Source of the DNA: a virus
DNA length: 64,000 nucleotides
Direction: 5' to 3' (one strand)
Virus record (IMG/VR): IMGVR_UViG_3300035659_000003
Location: 1 to 64,000 of that record
A program made the position numbers and the translations under genes. The notes under the pieces are model-generated. The model was not told where the DNA came from. It ran no database searches and saw only the letters and a program-made list of their open reading frames with translations. Positions within the stretch are counted from its first letter, which is position 1; each line of letters begins with the position of its first letter. Of this stretch, positions 21,920 to 30,589 are shown piece after piece.

Positions 21920-24564
21920 GTGGCTTTGTCTCCCCAACATTGAGTAGTCTCCACGTCCACCACCAAGGGAACAGGGAACCACACATCGGGGTCTAGCTCT
22001 AGCAGCGGCAAGGTCTCCATGATCTCCTTGAGCTTCGGAACGTAGTAATCGACCTTATCCTCGCGCACCTCGAACAGCAACGCGTCGTGAATCCAGGCCA
22101 CCAGTCGAATCTCGTCACGAGGTAGTATACCAGACAAGCCGAGCGCGATCATCACTTCTGGCGTGTAGATTCGGCCCATACTCCAGTAGGTGAAGTCGCT
22201 CGCGGTCGATTGGATCGGCGAGTTGACTGCCTGCCGCTCCGTATAGCTCTGCAGCCCCCTATCTGTCGAATCGATGTCTGGCAAGTGCCGCATACGCCCG
22301 AGCAGGGACTCCACTTGCTTATCGCTGTGCGCCAGCCCGCGATACAGCTCATGCCCTGCGACGACGCCTGGGTGCTGCTCGAAGAACACCCTCCGGTCTT
22401 CCTCGGCCTCCGACAGGGTCAGCCTCAAGCCATAGTTTCGGAACGCGTACCCTTGGTACTTAGGCGCGCCCATGCCGTAGAGGTAGCCAAAGTGCCGCCC
22501 CTTGGCGCGGGAGCGCTCCTCGTAGGTGACCGCGTCTAGGGCCTTGCCCGTCACCCATGCCGCGCCCTCGCGGTGAGGGTCGCGCCCCGCCGCAAAGGTC
22601 TTCAAGAACGGCCCGTCGTCCCACATCGCCGCTGCAACGCGAAGCTCGATCTGAGCGTAGTCAAGCGACACCAGCTTATAGCCAGGAGGCGCGCAGATCA
22701 CTGATCGGACGCGGGGATCGCGTGCCGTCTGCTGGACGTTCGGCTTCTCTGCCGACGCACGGCCCGTCACCGTGCCCCACGGATTGTAGTAGGGGTAGAG
22801 GCGGTGCGTCTCGGGGGAGATCAGCTTAGGCCAGCCCGTCACCTTCTTGGTCTTCGTGCCCTCCGTCTCCGTCCCCAAGTACGTATCCAGCAGCTTCTGG
22901 ACTTCCTTGATATCCAGGTACAGGTCGATGGCCGGACAATCGTCGCGGTGATAGGCTAGTTTCTTCTCCGATACGACAGGCCGCCCCGTCTTCTCCGTCC
23001 GATCCGTGATGGGAATGCCCAGCCCCCCAGGTGGCGGGCCGTAAATCCAGTTGATAAGGAAGGCCTGCTTGCGGAAGCTCTCGGGCTTGACACCGAACTC
23101 CTCGAACATCCGCTGATGCAACGTGCCCAGCAGCTTGCGAAGGTCGTTTGCGTGTTCCGGCAGTCGCTCAGGGTCGACGTAGACTCCGTTCAGCTCCATC
23201 TCGATGAGCGCACGATAGGCAGGCAGCAACACCATGCGGTGCAACCGCGCGAGCTTAGGCTGCTGGAGTACGCGCCCATACTGCAACGCGTCCAGCCGAT
23301 GCGTCCATACTGCGTCCTGTGCGTTGTAGTCTAGGAGATCGCCAAGGGAAAGAGGCTCGCCTCGTAACGCACAGGGGCCGATCCCCTCCTTGAAGTCCAC
23401 ACCCGCCGCGTAGTTGGGTGCTCCCAGCTCATCGCGGACGATCGGCTTTAGGTGATGCCCCTTCGGTTCATTCTCGTCTAGCAGGTGAGACATCACCTTG
23501 GTGTCGCGGGGAGGCTTGGCCATCTTCCAGATGTCAAACCCTCTGAGCCGCGCCAGCCAGCGAAGGTCGAACTTCGTAGCATGATTGGTGACCTGCTTCT
23601 CGTACAGCAGGCGGAATATCTCCTCGTAAACCGCGTCGAGTGCGTCTCCTCCCCAGGGGGACTGCGGGTGGTCGAGCGGGATCGCCCAGCCGGTCTTGCC
23701 GTCCCCGCACAGGGCGATGCTGAGAACGCGTGCCTCGGGCCGGTAGTCTATCAGGCCCGTCGTCTCGATGTCCGCCGCGATGATGTCGGCCTTCCCCAGC
23801 GCGTCAAAGCACTCTAGCGCTGTGTCAGCATCCAGCACGTGCCGAATGATGACGTCCTGGGCAGGGGCCTCTCCCCTGATCAGTTGAACGAACTTCTCCA
23901 GGTCTGCCCAGAACCGATCCAGCCTGCGCTGATCTCGCATCACGTAGGAAGGGTGGTAGGTCGGTAGGTAGTAGCAATCCTCCGCCGCATCATAGATTTC
24001 GCCGCCGCGCGCCGCCGTGATTTTACCTTTTCTGGTGAAGGCCCGCAGAGCCTCATCGCCTAGCAGGATGATGAAGCGAGGCTTGACATTCCGTAGCTCG
24101 GCCTCTCGATAGGGAGCGCAGGCCTTGGCTTGCTTGGCGGTCGGAGGAATCCGCTTCCCGTCCGCTGCGGTCTTGAGCTTGCACTTGAGGACGTTCGATA
24201 GGTAGACCTGATCTGGAGGTAGCCCCACCTCCTCTAGCGCCTTCCGCAAGAACTTACCGACTGGCCCCATCCAGGAGCGCCTGAGTGCATCCTCTTCCGG
24301 CCCAGGGGACTCGCCGTACACGGCAACGTCACAAGGCACCGGCCCCTCGCCCATGATGCAAGCGCTCTTGCAGCCTTCCCATAGCGAGCACCGGCGGCAG
24401 TTAGGATTACCATCCATCGTTACCGCCAGCGCAGACAGGTCTACCGGCGCACGCGGGCGCAGCGTGCGTGGCTGCTTAACCCGAAATGCGTCGGTATCGA
24501 ACAGGGCAGGGGCTGCGAATTCATCTTTTCTCATGAGACGGCACTGGGCGGCGAAGCTGTCCAC
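21916..24564 (-). CDS. Fusion of uracil-DNA-glycosylase-like domain, 3'-5' exonuclease and family A DNA polymerase
   Basis: 882 aa. Residues about 50-225 look like a family 4 UDG: CRRC Fe-S pair, GESPGPEED (the GEAPG motif), MGPVGKFLRKAL, LSNVLKCK, and LPTYHPSYVMR. Exonuclease: IIAADIETTGL, NHATKFDLRWLA, YNAQDAVWTHRL. Polymerase: motif A LVSLDYAQIELR, motif B RSRAKGRHFGYLYG, motif C WIHDALLFEV. A UDG-like domain fused to a phage Pol is known from SPO1-type phages; here it would scan template or product for uracil, or serve as a clamp. Start is GTG 24564 or ATG 24534; neither has a strong Shine-Dalgarno sequence. Confidence 0.9.
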   Translation of the reverse strand: MDSFAAQCRLMRKDEFAAPALFDTDAFRVKQPRTLRPRAPVDLSALAVTMDGNPNCRRCSLWEGCKSACIMGEGPVPCDVAVYGESPGPEEDALRRSWMGPVGKFLRKALEEVGLPPDQVYLSNVLKCKLKTAADGKRIPPTAKQAKACAPYREAELRNVKPRFIILLGDEALRAFTRKGKITAARGGEIYDAAEDCYYLPTYHPSYVMRDQRRLDRFWADLEKFVQLIRGEAPAQDVIIRHVLDADTALECFDALGKADIIAADIETTGLIDYRPEARVLSIALCGDGKTGWAIPLDHPQSPWGGDALDAVYEEIFRLLYEKQVTNHATKFDLRWLARLRGFDIWKMAKPPRDTKVMSHLLDENEPKGHHLKPIVRDELGAPNYAAGVDFKEGIGPCALRGEPLSLGDLLDYNAQDAVWTHRLDALQYGRVLQQPKLARLHRMVLLPAYRALIEMELNGVYVDPERLPEHANDLRKLLGTLHQRMFEEFGVKPESFRKQAFLINWIYGPPPGGLGIPITDRTEKTGRPVVSEKKLAYHRDDCPAIDLYLDIKEVQKLLDTYLGTETEGTKTKKVTGWPKLISPETHRLYPYYNPWGTVTGRASAEKPNVQQTARDPRVRSVICAPPGYKLVSLDYAQIELRVAAAMWDDGPFLKTFAAGRDPHREGAAWVTGKALDAVTYEERSRAKGRHFGYLYGMGAPKYQGYAFRNYGLRLTLSEAEEDRRVFFEQHPGVVAGHELYRGLAHSDKQVESLLGRMRHLPDIDSTDRGLQSYTERQAVNSPIQSTASDFTYWSMGRIYTPEVMIALGLSGILPRDEIRLVAWIHDALLFEVREDKVDYYVPKLKEIMETLPLLELDPDVWFPVPLVVDVETTQCWGDKAT

Positions 24565-24622
24565 CAGGTATGGTCAGCAAACCGGCTTCGCTCTTATCTA
24601 CCTGGCAAGGCCCCCTTGCTCG

Positions 24623-25660
24623 CTAGTTGCTGGTGGCAGCGAACCGCGCTGCCGTGACTGGGGACAAGAGAGCCCCCGCTGCGACTTCCCATCGCAGCCG
24701 CAGGGCGGGGTTGGCGGAATCCCGCCCCAAGCGGGATAGCCCATTGTAGAGTCCGTAGACCGTGGCGTCTTCGCTGTGCAGGGCCTCGACCAGGTCGCTG
24801 CCCATCTTCCTCGGAACGCGCCCCAGCCGGAGCACATCGCGAAGCCAGGGCTTGCGGCTGTCGTCGGCGTCTTCGCCCTCAGCCAGCACGAAGTCCGGCA
24901 GTGGCATGTCCACTAGCTCAGGCAGCACTGCCGCCTTCGCTGCCACGATACCGTAGGCCTCCTCAACGTACTCGAAGGCCCGATCCAGGATGGCGTCGTG
25001 ATCCTGCCATCCGATCTGCCGCGCCCGCTTCGAGAACCCGACGTCGTGGGTGACAGCGCCGTTGGCGCAGACCAGTCGGTAGAACAGGGCCTGAACGTCC
25101 AGGTAGCCCTTGATAGACTCGTGGTTGATCAGATCAACGCCACACTCGACGATGTCTCCGACCTTCGGTGCCACGCGCGCCGTCGCGGTCGGGGAGGTGA
25201 TCCGCAGGCGCAGGTCTTCGTTGCGAAGGATGAACTCCTTGAGAACCGGCTCCTCGCGCACGGGGTAGCGCCCGATGTACTCCTCGGCGCGCTCGACGAT
25301 CCGCAGGTGCGGGATCGGGGTGTAGCTGTCCTTCATCGCACCGATGATCATGCCGTTCGCGACGGCCAGCTTCACACTCCCTCGCTGGCGCGGAAACCAG
25401 AAGTTGAAGTTGTGCGCGGCCAGGTCGTTCGGGGCCTGTGCCATGTAGCGAATGGGCAGGCCGGTGGGCCGGAGTAGCTTGGACAGGGCCAACTCAGTGG
25501 CGGGGCCGTCGAAACCGCCCGCACGGATATGGCCACTAGACGCGTCCATGCGCAGCTCGCTGCGCGGGATGGTGATGTAGTCGGGCTGGTTATGAAGCGC
25601 GGCGCTCCGCGCCTCCTCCAAGGTCGTGCCCTTCACGGGCTCAACGATAGCCAACCTCAC
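24623..25660 (-). CDS. DUF932-family protein
   Basis: 345 aa from GTG 25660 with GGAAGGAGGCACC upstream. It matches the DUF932 pattern: an N-terminal region that positions a Tyr/Pro stretch (KDSYTPIPHLRIVERAEEYI), then a beta core (RLRITSPTATARVAPKVGDIVECGV) and LVCANGAVTHDVG. Such proteins are common in phages and plasmids near replication genes; biochemistry unknown. First gene after a host-type promoter, so it probably leads the replication operon. Confidence 0.8.
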   Translation of the reverse strand: MRLAIVEPVKGTTLEEARSAALHNQPDYITIPRSELRMDASSGHIRAGGFDGPATELALSKLLRPTGLPIRYMAQAPNDLAAHNFNFWFPRQRGSVKLAVANGMIIGAMKDSYTPIPHLRIVERAEEYIGRYPVREEPVLKEFILRNEDLRLRITSPTATARVAPKVGDIVECGVDLINHESIKGYLDVQALFYRLVCANGAVTHDVGFSKRARQIGWQDHDAILDRAFEYVEEAYGIVAAKAAVLPELVDMPLPDFVLAEGEDADDSRKPWLRDVLRLGRVPRKMGSDLVEALHSEDATVYGLYNGLSRLGRDSANPALRLRWEVAAGALLSPVTAARFAATSN

Positions 25661-25707
25661 AGAGGGTGCCTCCTTCCAGAAATCTGAAATACGGTTTTTG
25701 CGAGGCT

Positions 25708-25740
25708 AGTATACCACGACTACCGTGGCCGTCTGGGGGG
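25708..25740 (-). promoter_or_regulatory. Extended -10 host promoter before the DUF932 gene
   Basis: TGG-TATACT (-10 at 25713-25708) with a weak -35 about 17 nt further upstream. The start codon is 47 nt downstream, preceded by a strong Shine-Dalgarno sequence. It overlaps the end of the gene at 25720-25974, and likely starts the replication transcript. Confidence 0.6.
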
Positions 25741-25974
25741 TTTGAGCCAGGTCTTTGGGCGAACTTGTGGGGGATCGGCTAGGCCACTAGGATAGTCGCC
25801 GCCGTTGACGGTCGCCACCACGTCAACCATCAGCGCCGGTATCCCGTCGGCCAGCATCCGTGCCTCGCGGTCGCGCACGACACGGTCGTTGAAGCTGCGC
25901 AGCGTAAAAGTCCCGTCTGGGTTGAAGATGAGCAGCCGGAAGGGGAAATAAGCCGGAGCATCTAGTCTAGCCAT
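25720..25974 (-). CDS. Small hypothetical protein (84 aa)
   Basis: MARLDAPAYFPFRLLIFNPD, a beta-rich first half, and a basic Pro-rich tail (KTWLKPPRRPR). GAGAGGAG precedes the start. It is the last gene of the structural block. The 87 nt between it and the lysin could hold a 35-codon reading frame (see rejected items). Confidence 0.6.
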   Translation of the reverse strand: MARLDAPAYFPFRLLIFNPDGTFTLRSFNDRVVRDREARMLADGIPALMVDVVATVNGGDYPSGLADPPQVRPKTWLKPPRRPR

Positions 25975-26061
25975 TCGCGCAGACTCCTCTCACACGCCGA
26001 TCCTGCGGCGCTGTGGCGGGCGACACGGGTACTCTGTTGCCAAAGCCGCAGACGGATACCC

Positions 26062-27372
26062 CTATGCCACACATGGGACGTAGATCGCCGGATTCCGGCG
26101 CTGGTAGCACGGCGCGTCGATGCAGCCACAGGTCAAGTCCGGCAAGGTCGCCTTCCGCACCTCGAAGTGGAGATGGATACCCGACGAGAGTCCAGTTGTG
26201 CCCGTCAACCCGATATTCGTGGCAGACGTGATCCACGTGTTCTGTGTAACGTAAACCGTGCGAAGGTGCGCATAGGCGGTCTCGACGGTCTGGGTGTAGT
26301 GATTATCTGCATGGCGCAAGACGACGTGGTTGCCCCATTGACTATCGTACCCTACCCGTGCAACCCACACCTTATTAGAACCGTCCGCCCAGCCCGCCGC
26401 CGGATAGACGCTGATGTTCGCACCAAAGGTGTCCAGGTCTACCCCCGAGTGACCGCCGGTGCAGCGCCCGCCAGAACAGTCTGGCAGCTCGCCCGTGCAG
26501 TGGTAACCAAGATAAGCCTCCCCGTAGCGCTGACTAACCGCGAAGCTCCCCCTCAGCGGGCACTGCCACACTAGAGACGGTGAGCCGCCGCCGCCGCCCG
26601 CGCAGGGGCTTCCCTGAGTGGGCAGGTTCGGCATAGGCCACGCCGAAGGTGTGTCCGGCGGCAGCGCAGGCATCGGCCTAGCAGACGCCACGCCAAACGG
26701 CAGGTCGGGCATAGGACTCGGCTCGCAGTTAGGGTCAATGGGTGTGGGCGGCGCATTCCCTGCCAGCCAGTCGCAGACCGCCGTGCGCATGTTGTTATAG
26801 GCCTTGATAATGTTCTGGATTCGGTACTCGTCGCAAGGAATACAACCTGGCCAGGAGCAAGGGTGCCCGCTGCCAGTTGCTGCGTTGCAGATGTTCGTCT
26901 CAATCGGCAGACCGTTATCCCAGTAGCGATTGATCGCATCTCTGATGGGCGGCAACGCGATCAAGAAGTGGGTAGCTGGTTGATGGAGTTCGGCAGGATT
27001 GCAAAGGTAGGCACGCGCCTGACCGCCGCAGGTGCTGAGCTGATACGGGCCGTGGGAGGTGTAGGCGTCCCCGTAGTGCTCGCGTGCCTTGTCCCACGGC
27101 GACTTCGTTCCGCCATCACAGATAGGCGAGCACATATTGCACTCGCCGCACTCGCCGCACGAACAACAGCCGCAGGGATACGCCCCGTCCGCATCTACCC
27201 GCCACCCACTCTCCGCCGCGCCGATCGCCAGGTACGTGGTTATCTTCTGGCAGTTGCCGTCGAAGGGGCTGGCTACGTGTCCCGCCGCACGAACGAAGTT
27301 ATAAAGGGCTGCCCACCAGTCCGAGGGGACGGAGTAGCTCCCGAAGATGACTGGAACCTGGGCGTCAGCCAT
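26062..27372 (-). CDS. Virion lysin: lysozyme/SLT-like domain plus M23 peptidase
   Basis: 436 aa. The N-terminal half has the transglycosylase-like AIGAAESGW (Glu54) and HGPYQLST motifs. A linker with repeated PMPxLP units follows (PMPDLP, PMPALP, PMPNLP). The C-terminal M23 zinc peptidase shows GGHSGVDLD and HLHFEVR (His and Asp ligands). The protein is very Cys-rich, especially residues 67-88, suggesting disulfides outside the cell. Location after the tail hub gene means it probably rides at the tail tip and opens peptidoglycan at infection. Confidence 0.85.
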   Translation of the reverse strand: MADAQVPVIFGSYSVPSDWWAALYNFVRAAGHVASPFDGNCQKITTYLAIGAAESGWRVDADGAYPCGCCSCGECGECNMCSPICDGGTKSPWDKAREHYGDAYTSHGPYQLSTCGGQARAYLCNPAELHQPATHFLIALPPIRDAINRYWDNGLPIETNICNAATGSGHPCSWPGCIPCDEYRIQNIIKAYNNMRTAVCDWLAGNAPPTPIDPNCEPSPMPDLPFGVASARPMPALPPDTPSAWPMPNLPTQGSPCAGGGGGSPSLVWQCPLRGSFAVSQRYGEAYLGYHCTGELPDCSGGRCTGGHSGVDLDTFGANISVYPAAGWADGSNKVWVARVGYDSQWGNHVVLRHADNHYTQTVETAYAHLRTVYVTQNTWITSATNIGLTGTTGLSSGIHLHFEVRKATLPDLTCGCIDAPCYQRRNPAIYVPCVA

Positions 27373-27375
27373 GCC

Positions 27376-27906
27376 CTAGCGATGCCCCTCCAATGGGGGC
27401 GGAACGGGCCGCTCCGAGCGCCCCTCCTCCCAGGGAGGGCCGTCCGCAATAAGTTGGGCCAAGCGTGCATCCTGCTCGGCGGTGACTAGACCCTGTTCTG
27501 GCAGGACTACGCTGCTCTCATCATTGACCCAGCGGCGCTCTAGCTCCTCGGCGGTGTATCCATAGTCAGACTCAATCGCATCCACGCGCTCGCCGACGGC
27601 GCGAAGCACCTCGGTAATCGCGGTCTTCTCCTGAAAGGACAAGAAGCCGAAGACAGTCAACTCCACGTGCAGGACGCCCTTCTGAAGCATATAGACGAAT
27701 AGACGCCCGCGCCCAGGCAGGTCGCGCAGGCAGGTGTGCTGGGGTGGAAGCCCCTTCTGATGCTTCTTAAGCGCCTTCTCGAACAAGCCGCACACACAAG
27801 CAGCCTCGGAGCCCAGAGTACGAGCAACGTCTCCGCCGATACAACACGGACACGCGTCCTTATGGACGCCCGTAACCGTCAGCTTGATGTAGTTGAGTCC
27901 CGCCAT
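27376..27906 (-). CDS. Hypothetical tail-region protein (176 aa)
   Basis: CPCCIGG and CVCGLF cysteines in the first third, a beta core (RLFVYMLQKGVLHVELTVFG) and a helical, acidic C-terminus. It sits between the hub-like protein and the lysin. Probably a tail-tip accessory protein; family not recognised. Confidence 0.6.
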   Translation of the reverse strand: MAGLNYIKLTVTGVHKDACPCCIGGDVARTLGSEAACVCGLFEKALKKHQKGLPPQHTCLRDLPGRGRLFVYMLQKGVLHVELTVFGFLSFQEKTAITEVLRAVGERVDAIESDYGYTAEELERRWVNDESSVVLPEQGLVTAEQDARLAQLIADGPPWEEGRSERPVPPPLEGHR

Positions 27907-27908
27907 AG

Positions 27909-29630
27909 CTATGCCTCCACTATGATCCGGAATGCCGTGTCCCAGCCCAGCTCAAGCCAGCCCCGAGAGGGGTCGCCAGAACCCGCCGCCTCGCCCTGCG
28001 AGTACCCCATAAAGTGTGCCCATCGGATGCGGATCGCATCTCGGTCAGAGCGCATAACCGCGTAGCCCACCCACCGACCATCCTCCTCGCGATACATAGG
28101 AGCGGCCTTGCTGATCGTCTTAGCAAACGGGCACCTGTCGTCCATCTCCTGGCCCGAATTGCTACACCCGTAGGGACGCGCCGTGTTGATCTTGGCGATT
28201 TGAACGTAGACGTTTCGGGGGACAACGCCCATATGGTGATAGAACTGATAATCAGAGCTGCCGACGTTCTCGTGCAAGGTGCTCCACCATGGGCCTACCC
28301 AGTGCTGACCCGATATCCCTTGGCGCGCCACATTCTGCAGGGCGGAGAGCTTCAGCCCCGCGTCATTGAGTGGTAGGCCCAGGTCGACCCGTGTCACGCC
28401 CTCCGGCGCGCTGTATGACCAGCGGCTGATCACGAAGGACTGGGCCTCGACGCCTGGTATCCCCTGCACGAAGATACGATAGCCTGGCAGGGGCAGCCCG
28501 CCAAACGCGGTACGCGGGATACCGACCGTGGTCAAGGTCATCTTGCGGCCCCTGTAGTAGTCGTCGTACCCATCCCCCTCTAGCTTAGCTTTCGCGTCCT
28601 TTGTGAGGGCATCCTTGTCCGTCTCGCCCACGCGCACCTCGCTCGCATCACGCTGCACGCGGAAGCGACCATAAGTGGGAGCCCAGGTAGTCTCTCTCGC
28701 GGCGCTCTCGCTATCGGTATCGGGATCGACAATCCCGTAGGAGTGCAGCGTGGGATTGCCCTCCAGCCCCGAAGCCTCCCCCGTACCCATCGCGTATGCC
28801 CGCGTGTAGACATCATAGGCGTGGTCGAAGACCTGGTAATCGGTAATCGTTACGCGGTTTGCGCCGTGCTCCTTCCAGGCCCATCGGATACTCTCATCCC
28901 ACCACAGCCGCCCACGCGGGAACACCACAAAGCGCTGCATTGTTCCCATGCTCTGCCGAAAGTCCCACCCACTGCGCACGCGGTAGGGTATCTTCAGCCA
29001 CGAAGCCCCGTTGCACAGTTCCTGAATAACCTGGAGAATACTCTTCGTTGGCGTGTGCAGGTAATCCGGCGCGATATAGTCCCCCGCGTAGTTTACCTCC
29101 TCGCCTAAGTAGTAGAAGCCCGTGAACGCGTGACGAGGACTCATCGCGAGCGCATAAACAACGTAGTAGCGAGGAACGCCACACTGCCCGCCTGGGTCTT
29201 GGCCGTCCCGACAGCCGGTGCTGTTGATCCCTGGCACGGCCTCTCTCCAGTTAGGCACCCGACGAGACCAGGCGTCGATGGGCATAAAACCACCGTTAGG
29301 CATCGGATGACCTACCGTGTTGTCGGCCAAGGCCGCCAGGAAGTCCCTGGCCCGTAGCTGCCAGATATGCCCTACGTTGGTGGTGTGGATAGGCTTAACC
29401 TCATCTATGCGTCCGGAGAACAAGGGATCATTCCCGTAATCTGGATCAAGCACGCGGATGCACGACAACAGCGCCGGAGGGGTGCCGCCCGAAGACCCAC
29501 ACTCTACCTCAAGCTGACTGGGATGATTCGAGTAGTAATCCAGATGCACGCGGTAAGTATGCGGAAGATCAGTCCAGCTAGGAGGATATGCCCCGCCCTC
29601 GCCATATTGGACTTTCAACATTCTTGCCAT
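27909..29630 (-). CDS. Tail hub or tail-tip protein (putative)
   Basis: 573 aa, the largest protein downstream of the tape measure. Beta-rich, with FSGRIDEVKP near residue 72, which resembles the OB/hub region of gpD/gp44-like tail proteins, a long central domain, and a C-terminal jelly-roll-like part. Gene order (tape measure, two distal-tail-like proteins, this gene, lysin) supports a hub role. No direct family call is made. Confidence 0.6.
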   Translation of the reverse strand: MARMLKVQYGEGGAYPPSWTDLPHTYRVHLDYYSNHPSQLEVECGSSGGTPPALLSCIRVLDPDYGNDPLFSGRIDEVKPIHTTNVGHIWQLRARDFLAALADNTVGHPMPNGGFMPIDAWSRRVPNWREAVPGINSTGCRDGQDPGGQCGVPRYYVVYALAMSPRHAFTGFYYLGEEVNYAGDYIAPDYLHTPTKSILQVIQELCNGASWLKIPYRVRSGWDFRQSMGTMQRFVVFPRGRLWWDESIRWAWKEHGANRVTITDYQVFDHAYDVYTRAYAMGTGEASGLEGNPTLHSYGIVDPDTDSESAARETTWAPTYGRFRVQRDASEVRVGETDKDALTKDAKAKLEGDGYDDYYRGRKMTLTTVGIPRTAFGGLPLPGYRIFVQGIPGVEAQSFVISRWSYSAPEGVTRVDLGLPLNDAGLKLSALQNVARQGISGQHWVGPWWSTLHENVGSSDYQFYHHMGVVPRNVYVQIAKINTARPYGCSNSGQEMDDRCPFAKTISKAAPMYREEDGRWVGYAVMRSDRDAIRIRWAHFMGYSQGEAAGSGDPSRGWLELGWDTAFRIIVEA

Positions 29631-29631
29631 G

Positions 29632-30090
29632 CTAACCCCCGCTCGGCGGCCAGGCGATGACTGTGAACGTTAGGGAGTATTCCCAGAACGTCCGGCCCGC
29701 CGTCTTCTCTACTTGGCCGCCGGAGAACACCGTCTTGTAGGTGATGACCTGCCCGTCGCGCTTCCAGTAGGTCAGCAGCACCGTTGACTGGGGATTCGTA
29801 GCCGCGTTCCAGGATACCATCAAGTCCTTCCAAGACTTGCGGACGGCCTCCAGCAACTGCCACACCGTCACCAGATACAGGGCCTGGCGGTCGTCCTCGA
29901 TGATCCCCTTGAGCGTTATGTTCTGGGACAGCTCCCCGAAGTCAATGGCAAACGCGCGGGGTGTTCCGGTAACGTAGTCGCCAGGCATCGGCATAATAGA
30001 GACCGGACGGGTTAGCTGGTGAACGGACTGCTCAACGTGCAGCCAGTACTGCCCGCCTGTTCCTGGGACGATTAGAACGGTATCTGCCAT
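29632..30090 (-). CDS. Distal tail protein-like paralogue A (152 aa)
   Basis: Shares with the next gene upstream the core PVSIMPMPGD (versus PSVIPMPMVN), AIDFGELSQNITLKGII (versus VLDLGMMSETIRLEGTI) and the WEYSLTFTVIAW end (versus WGFVMSLSVIKW). Beta-rich; likely a ring or baseplate component of the tail tip. Tandem duplication is the simplest origin. Confidence 0.65.
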   Translation of the reverse strand: MADTVLIVPGTGGQYWLHVEQSVHQLTRPVSIMPMPGDYVTGTPRAFAIDFGELSQNITLKGIIEDDRQALYLVTVWQLLEAVRKSWKDLMVSWNAATNPQSTVLLTYWKRDGQVITYKTVFSGGQVEKTAGRTFWEYSLTFTVIAWPPSGG

Positions 30091-30091
30091 C

Positions 30092-30589
30092 CTAGTTCCA
30101 CTTTATCACGGATAGCGACATGACGAATCCCCAGTATGGTTTTGCGCCCACGCGCGTCAGCGTCAACTGGCCCCACAGCACCGCAAAGGCCTGCCCCGCC
30201 TGGTTGTCCATCACAAGGCTCAGCAGCGTGTAATTCGTGGGCTCCATCCCCATCTCGTAGCGCTTCCAGCTCGTGCGGAACACTCGCTCGACTTCTGGCC
30301 ACGCCATCCAGGTTCCGCCCTTGTCGGGATCATCCGTATCGTGACGAGGCTCGGCGTTCGCGTCGTAGATGGTGCCCTCAAGCCTAATGGTCTCACTCAT
30401 CATCCCCAGGTCTAGGACAAACGCGACGGGCTCGCCAGTCGAGGCCTTGTTCACCATCGGCATCGGGATGACGGAGGGGTCGCGCTGAGGCGCGATCTGA
30501 ATCCTCTCTACGTGTAGCCGTCGTGACTCCCAGCCGCCGTAGACGCCTGGATACTGAATACTGATGTCTACACCAGAGAGATCGTTCAC
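30092..30589 (-). CDS. Distal tail protein-like paralogue B (165 aa)
   Basis: See paralogue A. This copy has a longer N-terminus (MNDLSGVDISIQYPGVYGGW) and a 10-residue acidic insert (RHDTDDPDKGG). Starts on the last base of the tape measure stop. Probably part of the tail tip. Confidence 0.65.
   Translation of the reverse strand: MNDLSGVDISIQYPGVYGGWESRRLHVERIQIAPQRDPSVIPMPMVNKASTGEPVAFVLDLGMMSETIRLEGTIYDANAEPRHDTDDPDKGGTWMAWPEVERVFRTSWKRYEMGMEPTNYTLLSLVMDNQAGQAFAVLWGQLTLTRVGAKPYWGFVMSLSVIKWN

Noticed and set aside
25967-26074. 35-codon minus-strand frame between the lysin and the 84-aa gene
   Set aside because: It starts inside the lysin end and overlaps the next start, which fits coupling, but it has no clear Shine-Dalgarno sequence or domain and its upstream extension is only the lysin shadow. 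Left unannotated, not excluded.
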